A stretch of 22,662 nt of DNA from JAAYFT01 sp036562765 (GCA_036562765.1 DATCJO010000189.1:1-22662), one strand, 5' to 3'. Positions 1 through 8,593 are shown, counted from the first letter of the stretch. Numbers and translations are program-made. The notes: generated from the letters alone by a model not told the origin.

Positions 1-959
1 TCCCAAATATGGAAGAGAAACATGGCAGTAAAACCAATTACCATAAGGGAACCAAACAAATCCGTAGATTTTTTTGCAATCCTAACGAATCTAGCCAGCA
101 TCACAAAATATAGAAGTATAAGGCCTAATCCTCCAATAAGGCCTAATTCTTCTCCAACTACAGCAAATATGAAGTCAGTTTGTTTTTCAGGAATATAATT
201 AAACTGAGTTTGGACACCCTCAAATAGCCCTCTTCCAAAGATTTTACCTGAGCCTATGGCGATTTTTCCTTGATATGCTTGCAGTCCAGAATTAGAAATA
301 TCCCTTTCAGGGTCTAGAAAGTTGTATATCCTATCTTTTTGATAGTCATCCAAGTTAAACCATATTATAGGAAGGCTTAAGATACCTAATCCTATGGCAT
401 AGAAGATATACTTCCATCTAATACCTGCAATGAAAAGCATTGCAGCAATGAAAAATACATATACTACTGCTGTTCCAAAGTCTGGTTGAAGTAGTATTAA
501 TGCAACTGGGAAAAATGCAAAAGCCAATACTTTTAATAATGTAAATGGTTCATTGAGGTCTTCTTTGTTGTTATCAATGAATTTTGCCAAGGATATAATT
601 AAACCTATCTTAACGAATTCTGAAGGCTGAAATCTAACGGGACCAATTCTTAGCCATGAACGGGCTCCCCATTGGTCTTCTCCAAATCCAAAGATTAGAA
701 CTGCAATCAGTAGGAGATTACATACAACATATATTGGAATATATAATTTTCCTAAAAATTCGTAATCCATTAATACTAATATTAATATGCAAAAAAATCC
801 CAAAACTGTTGCCACAGCTTGAGTCTTAACGAAGGAGAGTGTTTCTTTACTTAATGTAGCACTTCTAATCATAACGAGTCCGTAGATACATAGAAGTAAA
901 ACAGTTAGAAGCAGTATATAATCGAATTTCTTAAAGGACTTTCTATTTAAATTGAACAT
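1..959 (-). CDS. rodA: Rod-shape-determining SEDS glycosyltransferase RodA (3' truncated by the window edge)
   Basis: RodA is the SEDS-family peptidoglycan polymerase of the elongation machinery; it extends glycan strands from lipid II in the membrane. I translated 319 codons from the ATG at 959 (minus strand) with no stop before the edge. The family is about 370 residues, so roughly 50 C-terminal residues are missing. Visible: hydrophobic segments near residues 14-31, 45-65, 72-93, 140-180 and 185-201; the SEDS motif RFQPSEFVKIG at 109-119; and the extracytoplasmic motif YIPEKQTDFIFAVVGEELG at 255-273, whose Asp262 matches the catalytic Asp of RodA/FtsW. The start has GAGG about 8 nt upstream. 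The gene is divergent from nfo and shares a 128-bp intergenic region with it. FtsW or SpoVE are alternatives, but the sequence reads more like RodA. Confidence 0.9.
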   Translation of the reverse strand, partial: MFNLNRKSFKKFDYILLLTVLLLCIYGLVMIRSATLSKETLSFVKTQAVATVLGFFCILILVLMDYEFLGKLYIPIYVVCNLLLIAVLIFGFGEDQWGARSWLRIGPVRFQPSEFVKIGLIISLAKFIDNNKEDLNEPFTLLKVLAFAFFPVALILLQPDFGTAVVYVFFIAAMLFIAGIRWKYIFYAIGLGILSLPIIWFNLDDYQKDRIYNFLDPERDISNSGLQAYQGKIAIGSGKIFGRGLFEGVQTQFNYIPEKQTDFIFAVVGEELGLIGGLGLILLYFVMLARFVRIAKKSTDLFGSLMVIGFTAMFLFHIW

Positions 960-1008
960 TTTTTACTTCCTCTCGAGTTTACATTATAGGTCTAATAACC
1001 TAATGGAT

Positions 1009-1017
1009 ATTATACCA
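1009..1017 (-). promoter_or_regulatory. Probable extended -10 promoter for rodA
   Basis: On the minus strand the sequence TGGTATAAT (1017 down to 1009) is a perfect TATAAT preceded by TGn, an extended -10 element. It lies about 50 nt upstream of the rodA start codon. No good -35 hexamer is seen at 17 bp, which is common for extended -10 promoters. Prediction from motif only. Confidence 0.45.
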
Positions 1018-1028
1018 TATTTTTTATG

Positions 1029-1058
1029 TTTACATATAGTTAAAAAATATTTTAATAT
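1029..1058 (+). promoter_or_regulatory. Possible promoter for the nfo-queG-kbl run
   Basis: TTTACA at 1029-1034 and TAATAT at 1053-1058 are separated by 18 bp. Transcription would start near 1065, ahead of the AGGAAAGG ribosome site at 1072-1079. The element faces the rodA promoter, and a 9-bp dyad (ATACCATAT 1012-1020, ATATGGTAT 1055-1063) spans both. Motif-based and weak. Confidence 0.35.
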
Positions 1059-1087
1059 GGTATGATATTATAGGAAAGGATGATGAT

Positions 1088-1918
1088 ATGCTAATAATTG
1101 GTAGCCATTTGTCCATTGCCAATGGACTTTATAGCGCAGTCTTGGATGCAATAAGCATAGGAGCCAATACATTTCAGTTTTTTACAAGAAATCCAAGAGG
1201 TGGGAAGGCAAGGGATTTAGATATAGTTGAAATAAATAGAGCATGTAAGTTAATGAAGGAGTATGGATTTGGGCCTATAGTTGCCCATGGCTCATATACC
1301 ATGAACCTTGCATCAGAGAAAAAGCAGACAAGGGAATTTGCAAAGATGATACTTAAAGATGATTTAGAGAGGATTAAGCTTATTCCCAACGCTTATTATG
1401 TTTTCCATCCAGGTTCCCATGTAGGTCAAGGTATTGAAAAGGGCATTGATTTAATAGTTGAAGCATTAAATGAAGCAATAGATGAGAATAATAATACTGT
1501 AATATTGCTAGAGGGAATGTCAGGCAAAGGGACAGAAATTGGTGGGAACTTAAAGGAATTAAAAGAAATTATTGATGGAGTAAAATACAATAAGAATATA
1601 GGGATTTGCATAGATACCTGCCATTTGTATTCTGCTGGCTATGATATAGTAAATGACCTTGATGGAGTGATAAAAGAAATAGATGATATAATAGGGCTAG
1701 AAAGATTAAAGGCAGTCCATTTAAATGACAGTAAAACTGAGTTTAATTCTCGAAAAGATAGGCATGAGGTTATTGGAAAAGGGAAAATTGGTTTAGAAGC
1801 AATTGTCAACGTTATAAATCATCCATCCCTGAAAGGATTGCCTTTTAATTTGGAAACACCTAATGATTTGGAAGGTTATAAAAAGGAAATAGAAATCCTA
1901 AGAAAGGAGTATAAATGA
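1088..1918 (+). CDS. nfo: Endonuclease IV (AP endonuclease)
   Basis: Endonuclease IV cleaves DNA 5' of abasic sites and removes blocked 3' ends in base-excision repair, using a three-zinc centre in a TIM barrel. The 276-residue protein starts MLIIGSHLSIANG, typical of the family, and is near the usual 270-285 length. Zinc ligands are visible in order: His67 (AHGSY), His107 (FHPGS), Glu142 (LLEGMSGKG), Asp176 and His179 (CIDTCH), His211 (VHLNDSK), Asp224 and His226 (KDRHEVIGKGKIG), and Glu256 (NLETP). The ATG at 1088 has AGGAAAGG 8 nt upstream. Its stop overlaps the queG start (ATGA), so the two are probably translationally coupled. Confidence 0.95.
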   Translation: MLIIGSHLSIANGLYSAVLDAISIGANTFQFFTRNPRGGKARDLDIVEINRACKLMKEYGFGPIVAHGSYTMNLASEKKQTREFAKMILKDDLERIKLIPNAYYVFHPGSHVGQGIEKGIDLIVEALNEAIDENNNTVILLEGMSGKGTEIGGNLKELKEIIDGVKYNKNIGICIDTCHLYSAGYDIVNDLDGVIKEIDDIIGLERLKAVHLNDSKTEFNSRKDRHEVIGKGKIGLEAIVNVINHPSLKGLPFNLETPNDLEGYKKEIEILRKEYK

Positions 1919-2952
1919 ATAGCTTAAATCAATATATATTAGAAAAATCAAAAGAAGTAGGCATAGACCTCTGCGGATTTACTGACTGTTCTCCATTATT
2001 GAATTTAAAGGATTATTTGATTTATAGAAAGAAAAATTTTAGGATGACAGAGTTTGAAGAAAAGGATATAGAATTGAGAATTGATCCCAAGCTTACTATG
2101 CCTTCTTGTAAGTCGATAATTGTTTTAGGCATTTCATATAATGTAGATTTTAAAGAAAGACCAGATTATAATTTAATGGGAAGGCTTTCTAAATCATCTT
2201 GGGGAACTGACTATCACAAGGTATTAATAAAAAAAATTGAGCTTTTAATTGCAGAGATAAAAAAAGTAGCAGACTTTAAATACAATTATTTTGTTGATAC
2301 AGGGCCACTAGTTGATAGAGAACTTGCAGTTAGGGCTGGTATTGGATACTACGGGAAAAACTGTTCAGTTATCAATGATGAGTATGGTTCTTTTATTTTT
2401 TTAGGATATATTTTAACTGATTTGAGCCTTGAATCTAATGAAAGATTGGAAAGTAAATGTGGTGACTGCAATCTTTGTATAAGGGCATGTCCAACAGGAG
2501 CTTTAGAAGGGCCTTTTAGATTGAATCCAAAAAAATGTATATCTTATTTGACACAAACAAAAGATAATATATCAGAAGAACTAAGGTCTAAAATGGGAAT
2601 TAAAATTTATGGGTGTGATACCTGTCAGTTAGTATGCCCTAAAAATAAGAATGTAAAAATGTCGAGCCATGAGGAGTTTATTCCAAATATAACCAAAGGA
2701 TATGTGGATTTGGAGGAACTGCTTCACATGTCAAATAAGCAGTTTAAAGAGAAATATGGTCATATGGCTGGCAGTTGGAGGGGGAAAAATATTCTAAAGA
2801 GAAATGCCCTTATAGCATTGGGAAACATGAAGAGAGAAGATACAATAAATCTTATAAGGCCATTTCTAACAGATGAGAATCCAATGCTGAGGGAATATGC
2901 TAATTGGGCTATTAAACAGATTTTTGGAAAAATCTGTCAAGAAAATAATTAG
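1915..2952 (+). CDS. queG: Epoxyqueuosine reductase QueG
   Basis: QueG performs the last step of queuosine synthesis, reducing epoxyqueuosine at tRNA position 34 with a cobalamin cofactor and two [4Fe-4S] clusters. The 345-residue protein has the catalytic-region motif VDTGPLVDRELA (Asp134) followed by RAGIGYYGKN. A first cluster motif has Cys182, 185, 188 and 192 (CGDCNLCIRACP). The second set is Cys208, 234, 237 and 241 (GCDTCQLVCP). A HEAT-like helical tail follows (RNALIALGN onward). The start codon overlaps the nfo stop by 4 nt. Because the enzyme uses cobalamin, the corrinoid importer at 11.5-14.4 kb is metabolically relevant, though not linked by operon. Confidence 0.93.
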   Translation: MNSLNQYILEKSKEVGIDLCGFTDCSPLLNLKDYLIYRKKNFRMTEFEEKDIELRIDPKLTMPSCKSIIVLGISYNVDFKERPDYNLMGRLSKSSWGTDYHKVLIKKIELLIAEIKKVADFKYNYFVDTGPLVDRELAVRAGIGYYGKNCSVINDEYGSFIFLGYILTDLSLESNERLESKCGDCNLCIRACPTGALEGPFRLNPKKCISYLTQTKDNISEELRSKMGIKIYGCDTCQLVCPKNKNVKMSSHEEFIPNITKGYVDLEELLHMSNKQFKEKYGHMAGSWRGKNILKRNALIALGNMKREDTINLIRPFLTDENPMLREYANWAIKQIFGKICQENN

Positions 2953-2986
2953 TATATGTTATAATAACAAAAAAGGAGGTTTTTCT

Positions 2987-4183
2987 ATGTCTAATGTTCA
3001 TGAGTTAACTTTTTTAAAGGAAAAAATTGAACAATTAAAAAAAGAAGGTGTTTATAGGAAATTACCAGTATTAGAAGGTCCAAATGAACCTGAGGTTATA
3101 ATGAATGGTAAAAAGGTTATAAATCTTTCTTCAAATAACTACTTAGGCTTTGCAAATCATCCAAGATTGAAGAAAGCTGCTATAGAAGCTGTTGAAAAGT
3201 ATGGTGCAGGTGCAGGTGCTGTAAGGACTATAGTAGGTAATATGTCACTTCATGAAGAACTTGAAAAAATTCTAGCTGAATTCAAGAGAGAAGAAGCAGT
3301 ATTTGTTTATCAGTCAGGATTTAACTGCAATGCAGGTACTATTCAAGCTGTAACAGAAGAAGGAGACCTCATTGTTTCTGATGAGTTGAACCATGCATCT
3401 ATAATTGATGGTACAAGATTATCAAAGGCAGCTAGGGCAATATATAAGCATTCCGATATGGATAGCCTAGAAGCAGTATTGAAAGATGCAAGAAATAATA
3501 AAAAATATAAGAATATCTTAATAATTACCGATGGCGTTTTCAGTATGGATGGCGATATAGCAAAACTTCCAGAAATAGTTGAATTAGCTGAAAAATATGA
3601 AGCCATGACCTACGTAGATGATGCCCATGGTTCAGGAGTATTAGGAGAAAATGGAAGAGGTACAGTTGACCACTTTGGCTTACATGGCAGGGTAGATTTC
3701 TCAATAGGAACACTTTCTAAGGCAATAGGAGTTATAGGAGGATATGTAGCAGGCTCAAGGACAGTATATGAATGGTTAAGCCACAGGGCAAGACCGGTAC
3801 TATTTAGTACATCCCTACCACCAGCAGCAGTAGGTGCTATAATAGAAGCAGTTAAGATGTTAATGGAATCTTCTGAATATACAGATAGGCTATGGGAAAA
3901 TGCTAGGTACTGGAAAGAAAAGATAGGCAATCTTGGATTTAATACAGGACACAGCCAAACTCCAATTACTCCAGTTATTATTGGCGATGAAGCAAAGACT
4001 ATGGAATTCAGCAAGCGACTATTTGAAAATGGTGTATTTGTATCAGGTATAGTATACCCAACTGTTCCAAAGGGAACTGGTAGAGTAAGATGTATGGTAA
4101 CTGCAGCCCATACTAAGGAACAACTAGACAGAGCAGCAGAAATATTTGAAAAAGTAGGTAAGGAAATGAACATATTGAAGTAG
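2987..4183 (+). CDS. kbl: Glycine C-acetyltransferase (2-amino-3-ketobutyrate CoA ligase), alpha-oxoamine synthase family
   Basis: This PLP enzyme interconverts glycine plus acetyl-CoA with 2-amino-3-ketobutyrate plus CoA, usually as the second step of threonine degradation. The reading frame is open from 2897, but the start chosen is ATG 2987, preceded by AAAGGAGG with 7-8 nt spacing. It gives 398 residues, the normal family length. Visible: VRTIVGNMSLHEELE near 79-93, the PLP-stacking region SDELNHASIIDG at 131-142, VDDAHGSG at 210-217, and the PLP lysine Lys245 in GTLSKAIGVIGGY. From memory it resembles the B. subtilis Kbl type more than BioF. There is no threonine dehydrogenase next to it, so BioF-like or other oxoamine synthase activity cannot be excluded. 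The gene ends at a terminator. Confidence 0.82.
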   Translation: MSNVHELTFLKEKIEQLKKEGVYRKLPVLEGPNEPEVIMNGKKVINLSSNNYLGFANHPRLKKAAIEAVEKYGAGAGAVRTIVGNMSLHEELEKILAEFKREEAVFVYQSGFNCNAGTIQAVTEEGDLIVSDELNHASIIDGTRLSKAARAIYKHSDMDSLEAVLKDARNNKKYKNILIITDGVFSMDGDIAKLPEIVELAEKYEAMTYVDDAHGSGVLGENGRGTVDHFGLHGRVDFSIGTLSKAIGVIGGYVAGSRTVYEWLSHRARPVLFSTSLPPAAVGAIIEAVKMLMESSEYTDRLWENARYWKEKIGNLGFNTGHSQTPITPVIIGDEAKTMEFSKRLFENGVFVSGIVYPTVPKGTGRVRCMVTAAHTKEQLDRAAEIFEKVGKEMNILK

Positions 4184-4196
4184 TTTGTTGAAACAT

Positions 4197-4219
4197 ATTG
4201 GGGGCTATGCCCCCTTTTT
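4197..4219 (+). terminator. Rho-independent terminator after kbl
   Basis: GGGGGC (4200-4205), loop TAT, GCCCCC (4209-4214), then a run of T. This short GC-rich hairpin with a U tract lies just 3' of the kbl stop and separates the nfo-queG-kbl unit from the DUF503 gene. Confidence 0.85.
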
Positions 4220-4255
4220 CTATACATATATAACTTAATATTTTTGAGGTGGACT

Positions 4256-4537
4256 ATGATAATTGGGACTTGTGAACTAAAACTTATAATTTATGAATCT
4301 AATTCTTTGAAAGATAAAAGGCAAGTAATAAAAAGCTTAATGGAAAGAATAAAGGCTCGATTCAATGTTTCCATAGCAGAAGTTGATTTAAATGACAGCT
4401 GGCAGACTGCTGTAATTGGTTTTTGTTGCATAAGCAATAGCACAAATCATGTTCGTCAAATTTTGACAAATGTGGTAAAATTTATAGATGAAGATGTCAG
4501 GGTAGAAATAATAGAGGAAAAAATAGAAGTATTGTAG
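4256..4537 (+). CDS. DUF503 family protein (YlxP-like)
   Basis: This is a small 93-residue protein of the DUF503 family (B. subtilis YlxP type), whose biochemical role is not established; some members sit next to ribosome-maturation genes. The conserved pattern is visible: an N-terminal strand MIIGTCELKLIIYES, then SLKDKRQVIKSLMERIKARFNVSIAEV, and a later DSWQTAVIGFCCIS strand typical of its ferredoxin-like alpha/beta fold. An upstream in-frame TTG (4244) overlaps the GAGGTGG ribosome site, so ATG 4256 is chosen. It is followed after 12 nt by nth, suggesting co-transcription. Confidence 0.8.
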   Translation: MIIGTCELKLIIYESNSLKDKRQVIKSLMERIKARFNVSIAEVDLNDSWQTAVIGFCCISNSTNHVRQILTNVVKFIDEDVRVEIIEEKIEVL

Positions 4538-4549
4538 GTGATAATACAT

Positions 4550-5203
4550 ATGCTGACAAAGAAGGAAACAAAAGAAGTAATTGACAGGTTGTTAAGGCAG
4601 TATCCGGATGCGAAGGCAGGATTAAACTTTTCAACCCCTTTTGAATTACTAATAGCAACTATTTTATCTGCACAGTGTACTGATGCGCAAGTAAATAAAA
4701 CTACAGCAGTTCTATTCAAGGAGTATAAAACTCCTGAGGACTTTTTGAAATTGTCAGAAGAAGAATTGGGAGAAATGATAAAATCCTGTGGTTTCTACAA
4801 GAATAAGAGCAAAAATATTTTAGCTACATGTAGGCTTTTGGTGGAGAAATTTAACGGACAAGTACCTAATACTTTAGAAGAATTGATGACTTTGCCAGGA
4901 GTAGGAAGGAAAACTGCCAATGTAGTAATAAGCAATGCCTTTAATATTCCTGCTATTGCTGTTGATACCCATGTATTTAGAGTGTCCAACAGAATAGGAA
5001 TTGCCAATAGTAATAATGTATTTGATACTGAAAAGGATTTAATGGAAAATATTGATAGGGAAATGTGGTCTAAAGCACATCATTTGCTTATTTTCCATGG
5101 CAGGAAAATCTGCAAGGCTAGAAACCCATTATGTCATGAATGTCCTGTAGCTGACCTTTGTGAGTATTATAAGGAAAAGATTGGTGGAAGGAAAGAGGGA
5201 TAA
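4550..5203 (+). CDS. nth: Endonuclease III (DNA glycosylase / AP lyase)
   Basis: Nth removes oxidised pyrimidines from DNA and cleaves the abasic site by beta-elimination. The 217-residue protein has the family order: helical N-terminus with LLIATILSAQCTDAQVN at 33-49, the helix-hairpin-helix LPGVGRKTANVV with catalytic Lys121, VDTHVFRVSNR with catalytic Asp139, and a C-terminal [4Fe-4S] motif with Cys188, 195, 198 and 204 (C-x6-C-x2-C-x5-C). An in-frame GTG at 4538 directly follows the previous stop. ATG 4550 is preferred because AGGTG lies about 9 nt upstream and the protein then starts at the normal position. It is the second base-excision enzyme in the window after nfo. Confidence 0.95.
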   Translation: MLTKKETKEVIDRLLRQYPDAKAGLNFSTPFELLIATILSAQCTDAQVNKTTAVLFKEYKTPEDFLKLSEEELGEMIKSCGFYKNKSKNILATCRLLVEKFNGQVPNTLEELMTLPGVGRKTANVVISNAFNIPAIAVDTHVFRVSNRIGIANSNNVFDTEKDLMENIDREMWSKAHHLLIFHGRKICKARNPLCHECPVADLCEYYKEKIGGRKEG

Positions 5204-5204
5204 T

Positions 5205-7151
5205 ATGAGGGATAATCTGGTGTTCTCTTTAGATATTGGTACAAGGACAGTCATAGGAATTGTAGCAGAATACACTGGTGATGAAAAATTAAATGTATTG
5301 GCATATTCCATAAGGGAGCACAAAAAGAGAAACATGTATGACGGGCAGATACATGATATTGACGGAGTAACCAAAATAGTTGTTGACATAGTCAAAGAAC
5401 TGGAAGAAAAGACAGGAGAAAAGCTAAAGACTGTTTCTATAGCTGCAGCAGGTAGAGCTTTGAAAACTTACAGGATTATGATTGAAAAGGAAATAGACAG
5501 TACTAAGGAAATTTCAAAAATAGATGTAGATGCTTTGGAGCTTGAGGCTATACAGAGGGCTCAGAATGAAATAAATTCTGATGGGAGTACTAATTTAAAG
5601 TATTACAATATTGGGCATACAGTAGTTGACTACTACCTTGACGGTGAAAGGATGGAAAAACTTGAGGGCCACAAAGGAGAAAAAATTGGAGTTGACTTAT
5701 TGGCTACTTTCCTTCCTCAAATTGTTGTTGAAAGCTTATATACTGTAGTTACAAAAGCTGGATTAGAAGTGGGAAGTATTACTCTGGAGCCCATAGCAGC
5801 CATAAATGTGGCAATCAAAAAGGAATTAAGGCTGTTAAACTTGGCATTAGTAGATATTGGTGCTGGAACTTCAGATATTGCCATAACTAAAGATGGTCAG
5901 ATAATTGCCTATGCCATGACTCAGACTGCTGGTGATGAAATTACAGAAAGGCTTGCTAAGGAATACTTGTTGGATTTCAACAGCAGTGAAAAATTAAAGG
6001 TAGAGTTAAGCAAAAAGGATTACCATGAATTTACAGATGTTGTTGGAGTTCAGAATAAATTGTCTACTGAAGAAATAGTAAATTCCATTAAGGACATTAT
6101 TGATAGAATTGCTTCTGAAATTGCAGAAAAGATAATTGAATTTAATGGAAAGGCTCCAAGTGCTGTATTCTTAGTGGGTGGCAGCAGCCAGATGCCAAAA
6201 TTAAAGGAAACACTGGCTGAAAAGTTAGGTTTGCCTAAGGAAAGGGTATCCATTAGGGATTTATCTACAATAGATAATATTACAGGTCTAGAAGAAGTAA
6301 ATGGACCTGATATGGTTACTCCTGTAGGGATCGCGTTAAATGGTGCATTAGAAAGCTATAAGAACTTTATAAAGGTTACTTTCAATGGACAAGAAGTTCG
6401 AATATTTAATACCAATGATATAAAGGTATCAGATGTATTGGTAATCACAGGATATAATCCTAGGGACTTGTTGCCTAAGCGATCTGAAGATTTCATATAC
6501 TATGTAAATGGCAAGAAAAGGGTTATTAAAGGAAACATAGGCACATATCCGAGAATCATTGTTGATGACAGAGAAGGAACCATCAAGACAAGATTGAATA
6601 ATAACTCAACAATAGAAATAATACCTAGTGTTGTTGAGCCTATTTCTCCTCCATGGCTTTATGATGTAGTCCCAGTGGACAAGACAGTAACTTTTTTAGG
6701 TGAAAAAGTCAATCTAATCAAATCTATAAAGATAAACAGTGAAAAAGTTGTAGAAAACAGAAGGCTTAATGGTGGAGACTATATTGAAGTTGAGGAAATA
6801 AGGACCTTGGAAGACCTCCTTAAAGAATATAATAGGGAATCAAATATCGATAGCTATTTGGTAAATGGAGAAAAGCCAAACAGCAATTATTTACTAAACA
6901 ATGGAGATGTAATTACTTATGTTGGCAATAAAGAAAGGCCTAATGATAAAAAAATAAAATTGGTAATAAATAATGAGGACTTTGAAATATACTATAAAAA
7001 GGATAAGTTTGTGTTTGTTGACATTTTTGATTATATAGATTTTGACTTGTCTACTGTAAAAGGGAAATTAGTACTAAAGGTAAATGGAAAAGATGCAGAA
7101 TATTTGCAGGAATTAAAAGATGGTGATAATATAGAGGTCTACTGGGCATAA
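5205..7151 (+). CDS. FtsA-like actin-fold ATPase with a long C-terminal extension
   Basis: This 648-residue protein belongs to the FtsA/PilM actin-like group. Residues 5-385 form the ATPase: phosphate-1 SLDIGTRTV at 8-16, an SHS2-like insert around 80-180, phosphate-2 ALVDIGAGTSDIAI near 214-227, and the adenosine motif VFLVGGSSQMPKL at 321-333. Classical FtsA is about 410-440 residues and binds FtsZ and the membrane through a C-terminal helix. Here, instead, about 260 extra residues (386-648) form beta-rich ubiquitin- or SLBB-like repeats, with recurring patterns such as YYVNGKKR, YLVNGEKPN and VLKVNGKDAEY. Such long versions occur in Clostridia, annotated as FtsA-domain proteins; the role is unproven. 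The ATG at 5205 (AAAGAGGG upstream) is 2 nt after nth. Confidence 0.8.
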   Translation: MRDNLVFSLDIGTRTVIGIVAEYTGDEKLNVLAYSIREHKKRNMYDGQIHDIDGVTKIVVDIVKELEEKTGEKLKTVSIAAAGRALKTYRIMIEKEIDSTKEISKIDVDALELEAIQRAQNEINSDGSTNLKYYNIGHTVVDYYLDGERMEKLEGHKGEKIGVDLLATFLPQIVVESLYTVVTKAGLEVGSITLEPIAAINVAIKKELRLLNLALVDIGAGTSDIAITKDGQIIAYAMTQTAGDEITERLAKEYLLDFNSSEKLKVELSKKDYHEFTDVVGVQNKLSTEEIVNSIKDIIDRIASEIAEKIIEFNGKAPSAVFLVGGSSQMPKLKETLAEKLGLPKERVSIRDLSTIDNITGLEEVNGPDMVTPVGIALNGALESYKNFIKVTFNGQEVRIFNTNDIKVSDVLVITGYNPRDLLPKRSEDFIYYVNGKKRVIKGNIGTYPRIIVDDREGTIKTRLNNNSTIEIIPSVVEPISPPWLYDVVPVDKTVTFLGEKVNLIKSIKINSEKVVENRRLNGGDYIEVEEIRTLEDLLKEYNRESNIDSYLVNGEKPNSNYLLNNGDVITYVGNKERPNDKKIKLVINNEDFEIYYKKDKFVFVDIFDYIDFDLSTVKGKLVLKVNGKDAEYLQELKDGDNIEVYWA

Positions 7152-7180
7152 TATAGTAAATACTCTGGGATGGAGGAAGT

Positions 7181-8509
7181 ATGAAGAAAAGAATAATATT
7201 AATGTCTACAGTTCTAGTTATCATTGCAATAACATTAGGAGGAGTTTTCTATATCTATAAGAACATATTAAATATAGATACAATTTATAAAGGAGTAACA
7301 ATAGAAAACATAGATGTAAGCGGAAAAACAATGGAACAAGCCCTAGAGTATATTAAGGATATAAAGACAAATGAAATAAAGAAGAAATCCATGAAATTAA
7401 TTTACGGTGAAAAGGCATTTAAAATTCCATTAACTGACTTGGGATTTTCCTATGACTACGAAAAGGCTGTAGAATATGCTATGCAGCTTGGAAGGGAAGG
7501 AAACTTTTTAAAAAGGCTAAAGGATATAGCTAAAATAAAAAGCGGATATAATGTACCTTTAGAATCATATTATAGTGTAGAAATGGCTGAAACCATTGTA
7601 AATGCTATTTCCCAGGAAATAAATACTAATGCCAAAAATGCTGAAGCAAAAATAGTGAATGGGAAGATTAATATATCTGACCATGTTATTGGAAAAAGAG
7701 TCTTGCAGGAAGAATTATTGAACCTCATGGATGAGAACATAAACAAGTTAGAGGATATTACGATTCCAGTTGAAGATGTGACACCTTTAGTTACAAAAGA
7801 CATGCTTTTACGCATTAATGGAATCATTGGGGAGTATTCAACATCTTTTAAAGGCAGCAGTAAAAATAGAATTGAAAATATCAAGCTGTCTGCCAATGCA
7901 ATAAATAATAAACTGGTTTTACCCGGTGAAGAATTTTCATATAACAAGGCAACTGGGCCTAGGACTGCTGAATATGGCTATAAAGAGGCCAATGTAATCA
8001 TTGGCGGAGAACTGACGCCAGATGTAGGCGGTGGCGTTTGTCAAACATCTACAACATTGTATAATGCCTTGCTTCTTGCAGACTTAACAATTACAGAGCG
8101 CCATCACCATTCTATTCCAGTAAGCTATGTGCCAATTGGTCAAGATGCAGCTGTTGCATATGGGTATTTGGATTTAAAGTTTAAGAACAGTTTTGATTTT
8201 CCAGTATTGCTTCATACAAAGGTATCTGGAGATAGGTTGTATGTATATGTCTATGGCGATAGGAATTCAAAGGACTATACTGTGAAGATTACATCACAGA
8301 TAGTTGAAACTATCAAACCCCAAACAAAGACAATATTTGATTCCTCACTTAATCCAGGAGAGAGCATAGTTTTACAAAGTGGAAGAACTGGGTATAGGGT
8401 GGTTACTTATAAATCTATCATAAAAGATGGGAAGACAATATCGAAAAAGCAAATAACCAGTGATCATTATAAAAAGAAGGATTATATTTATAAAGTAGGT
8501 CCAGAATAG
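7181..8509 (+). CDS. Exported VanW-family protein with peptidoglycan-binding-like and G5 domains
   Basis: This 442-residue exported protein probably acts at the cell wall. Residues 7-28 are a single hydrophobic signal anchor after MKKR. Residues about 35-205 resemble the putative peptidoglycan-binding domain (PG_binding_4) common in such proteins. Residues about 215-360 are a VanW domain, with LPGEEFSYNKATGPR, GGGVCQTSTTLYNALLLA (Cys287), HHHSIPVSYVPIGQDAAVAY and DLKFKNS. The tail, about 365-440, has the G5 pattern (PGESIVLQSGRTGYRVVTYK). VanW proteins occur widely in Clostridia and do not by themselves confer vancomycin resistance. The start has GGAGGAAG 4-5 nt upstream and lies 29 nt after the FtsA-like gene, suggesting an envelope-related operon. 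Confidence 0.88.
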   Translation: MKKRIILMSTVLVIIAITLGGVFYIYKNILNIDTIYKGVTIENIDVSGKTMEQALEYIKDIKTNEIKKKSMKLIYGEKAFKIPLTDLGFSYDYEKAVEYAMQLGREGNFLKRLKDIAKIKSGYNVPLESYYSVEMAETIVNAISQEINTNAKNAEAKIVNGKINISDHVIGKRVLQEELLNLMDENINKLEDITIPVEDVTPLVTKDMLLRINGIIGEYSTSFKGSSKNRIENIKLSANAINNKLVLPGEEFSYNKATGPRTAEYGYKEANVIIGGELTPDVGGGVCQTSTTLYNALLLADLTITERHHHSIPVSYVPIGQDAAVAYGYLDLKFKNSFDFPVLLHTKVSGDRLYVYVYGDRNSKDYTVKITSQIVETIKPQTKTIFDSSLNPGESIVLQSGRTGYRVVTYKSIIKDGKTISKKQITSDHYKKKDYIYKVGPE

Positions 8510-8513
8510 ATTG

Positions 8514-8566
8514 GTGAAAAGTTAATAGTGAATAATAAAATGAAGCATTCACTATTAACTTTTCAC
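8514..8566 (+). repeat. Perfect 20-bp inverted repeat upstream of the DUF2225 gene
   Basis: Left arm 8514-8533 (GTGAAAAGTTAATAGTGAAT) and right arm 8547-8566 are exact reverse complements around a 13-nt loop. A G-T wobble at 8513/8567 could extend it. It sits between vanW and the DUF2225 gene with no T tract, so it is not an ordinary terminator. It may be a small dispersed palindromic element or an mRNA processing/stability hairpin. Confidence 0.85.
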
Positions 8567-8593
8567 TACTCGATGAGGACAAGGAGGATTATC

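Noticed and set aside
2897..2986. 30-residue N-terminal extension of kbl
   Set aside because: It overlaps queG, and the strong AAAGGAGG site directs the start to 2987.
3610..4227. 205-residue minus-strand ORF opposite kbl
   Set aside because: Antisense shadow of a well-conserved gene; no ribosome site, no recognisable motif, and it runs through the terminator.
7181..8509. VanW gene as a vancomycin-resistance determinant
   Set aside because: No vanHAX or vanRS genes nearby; VanW/G5 proteins are common exported proteins in Clostridia.
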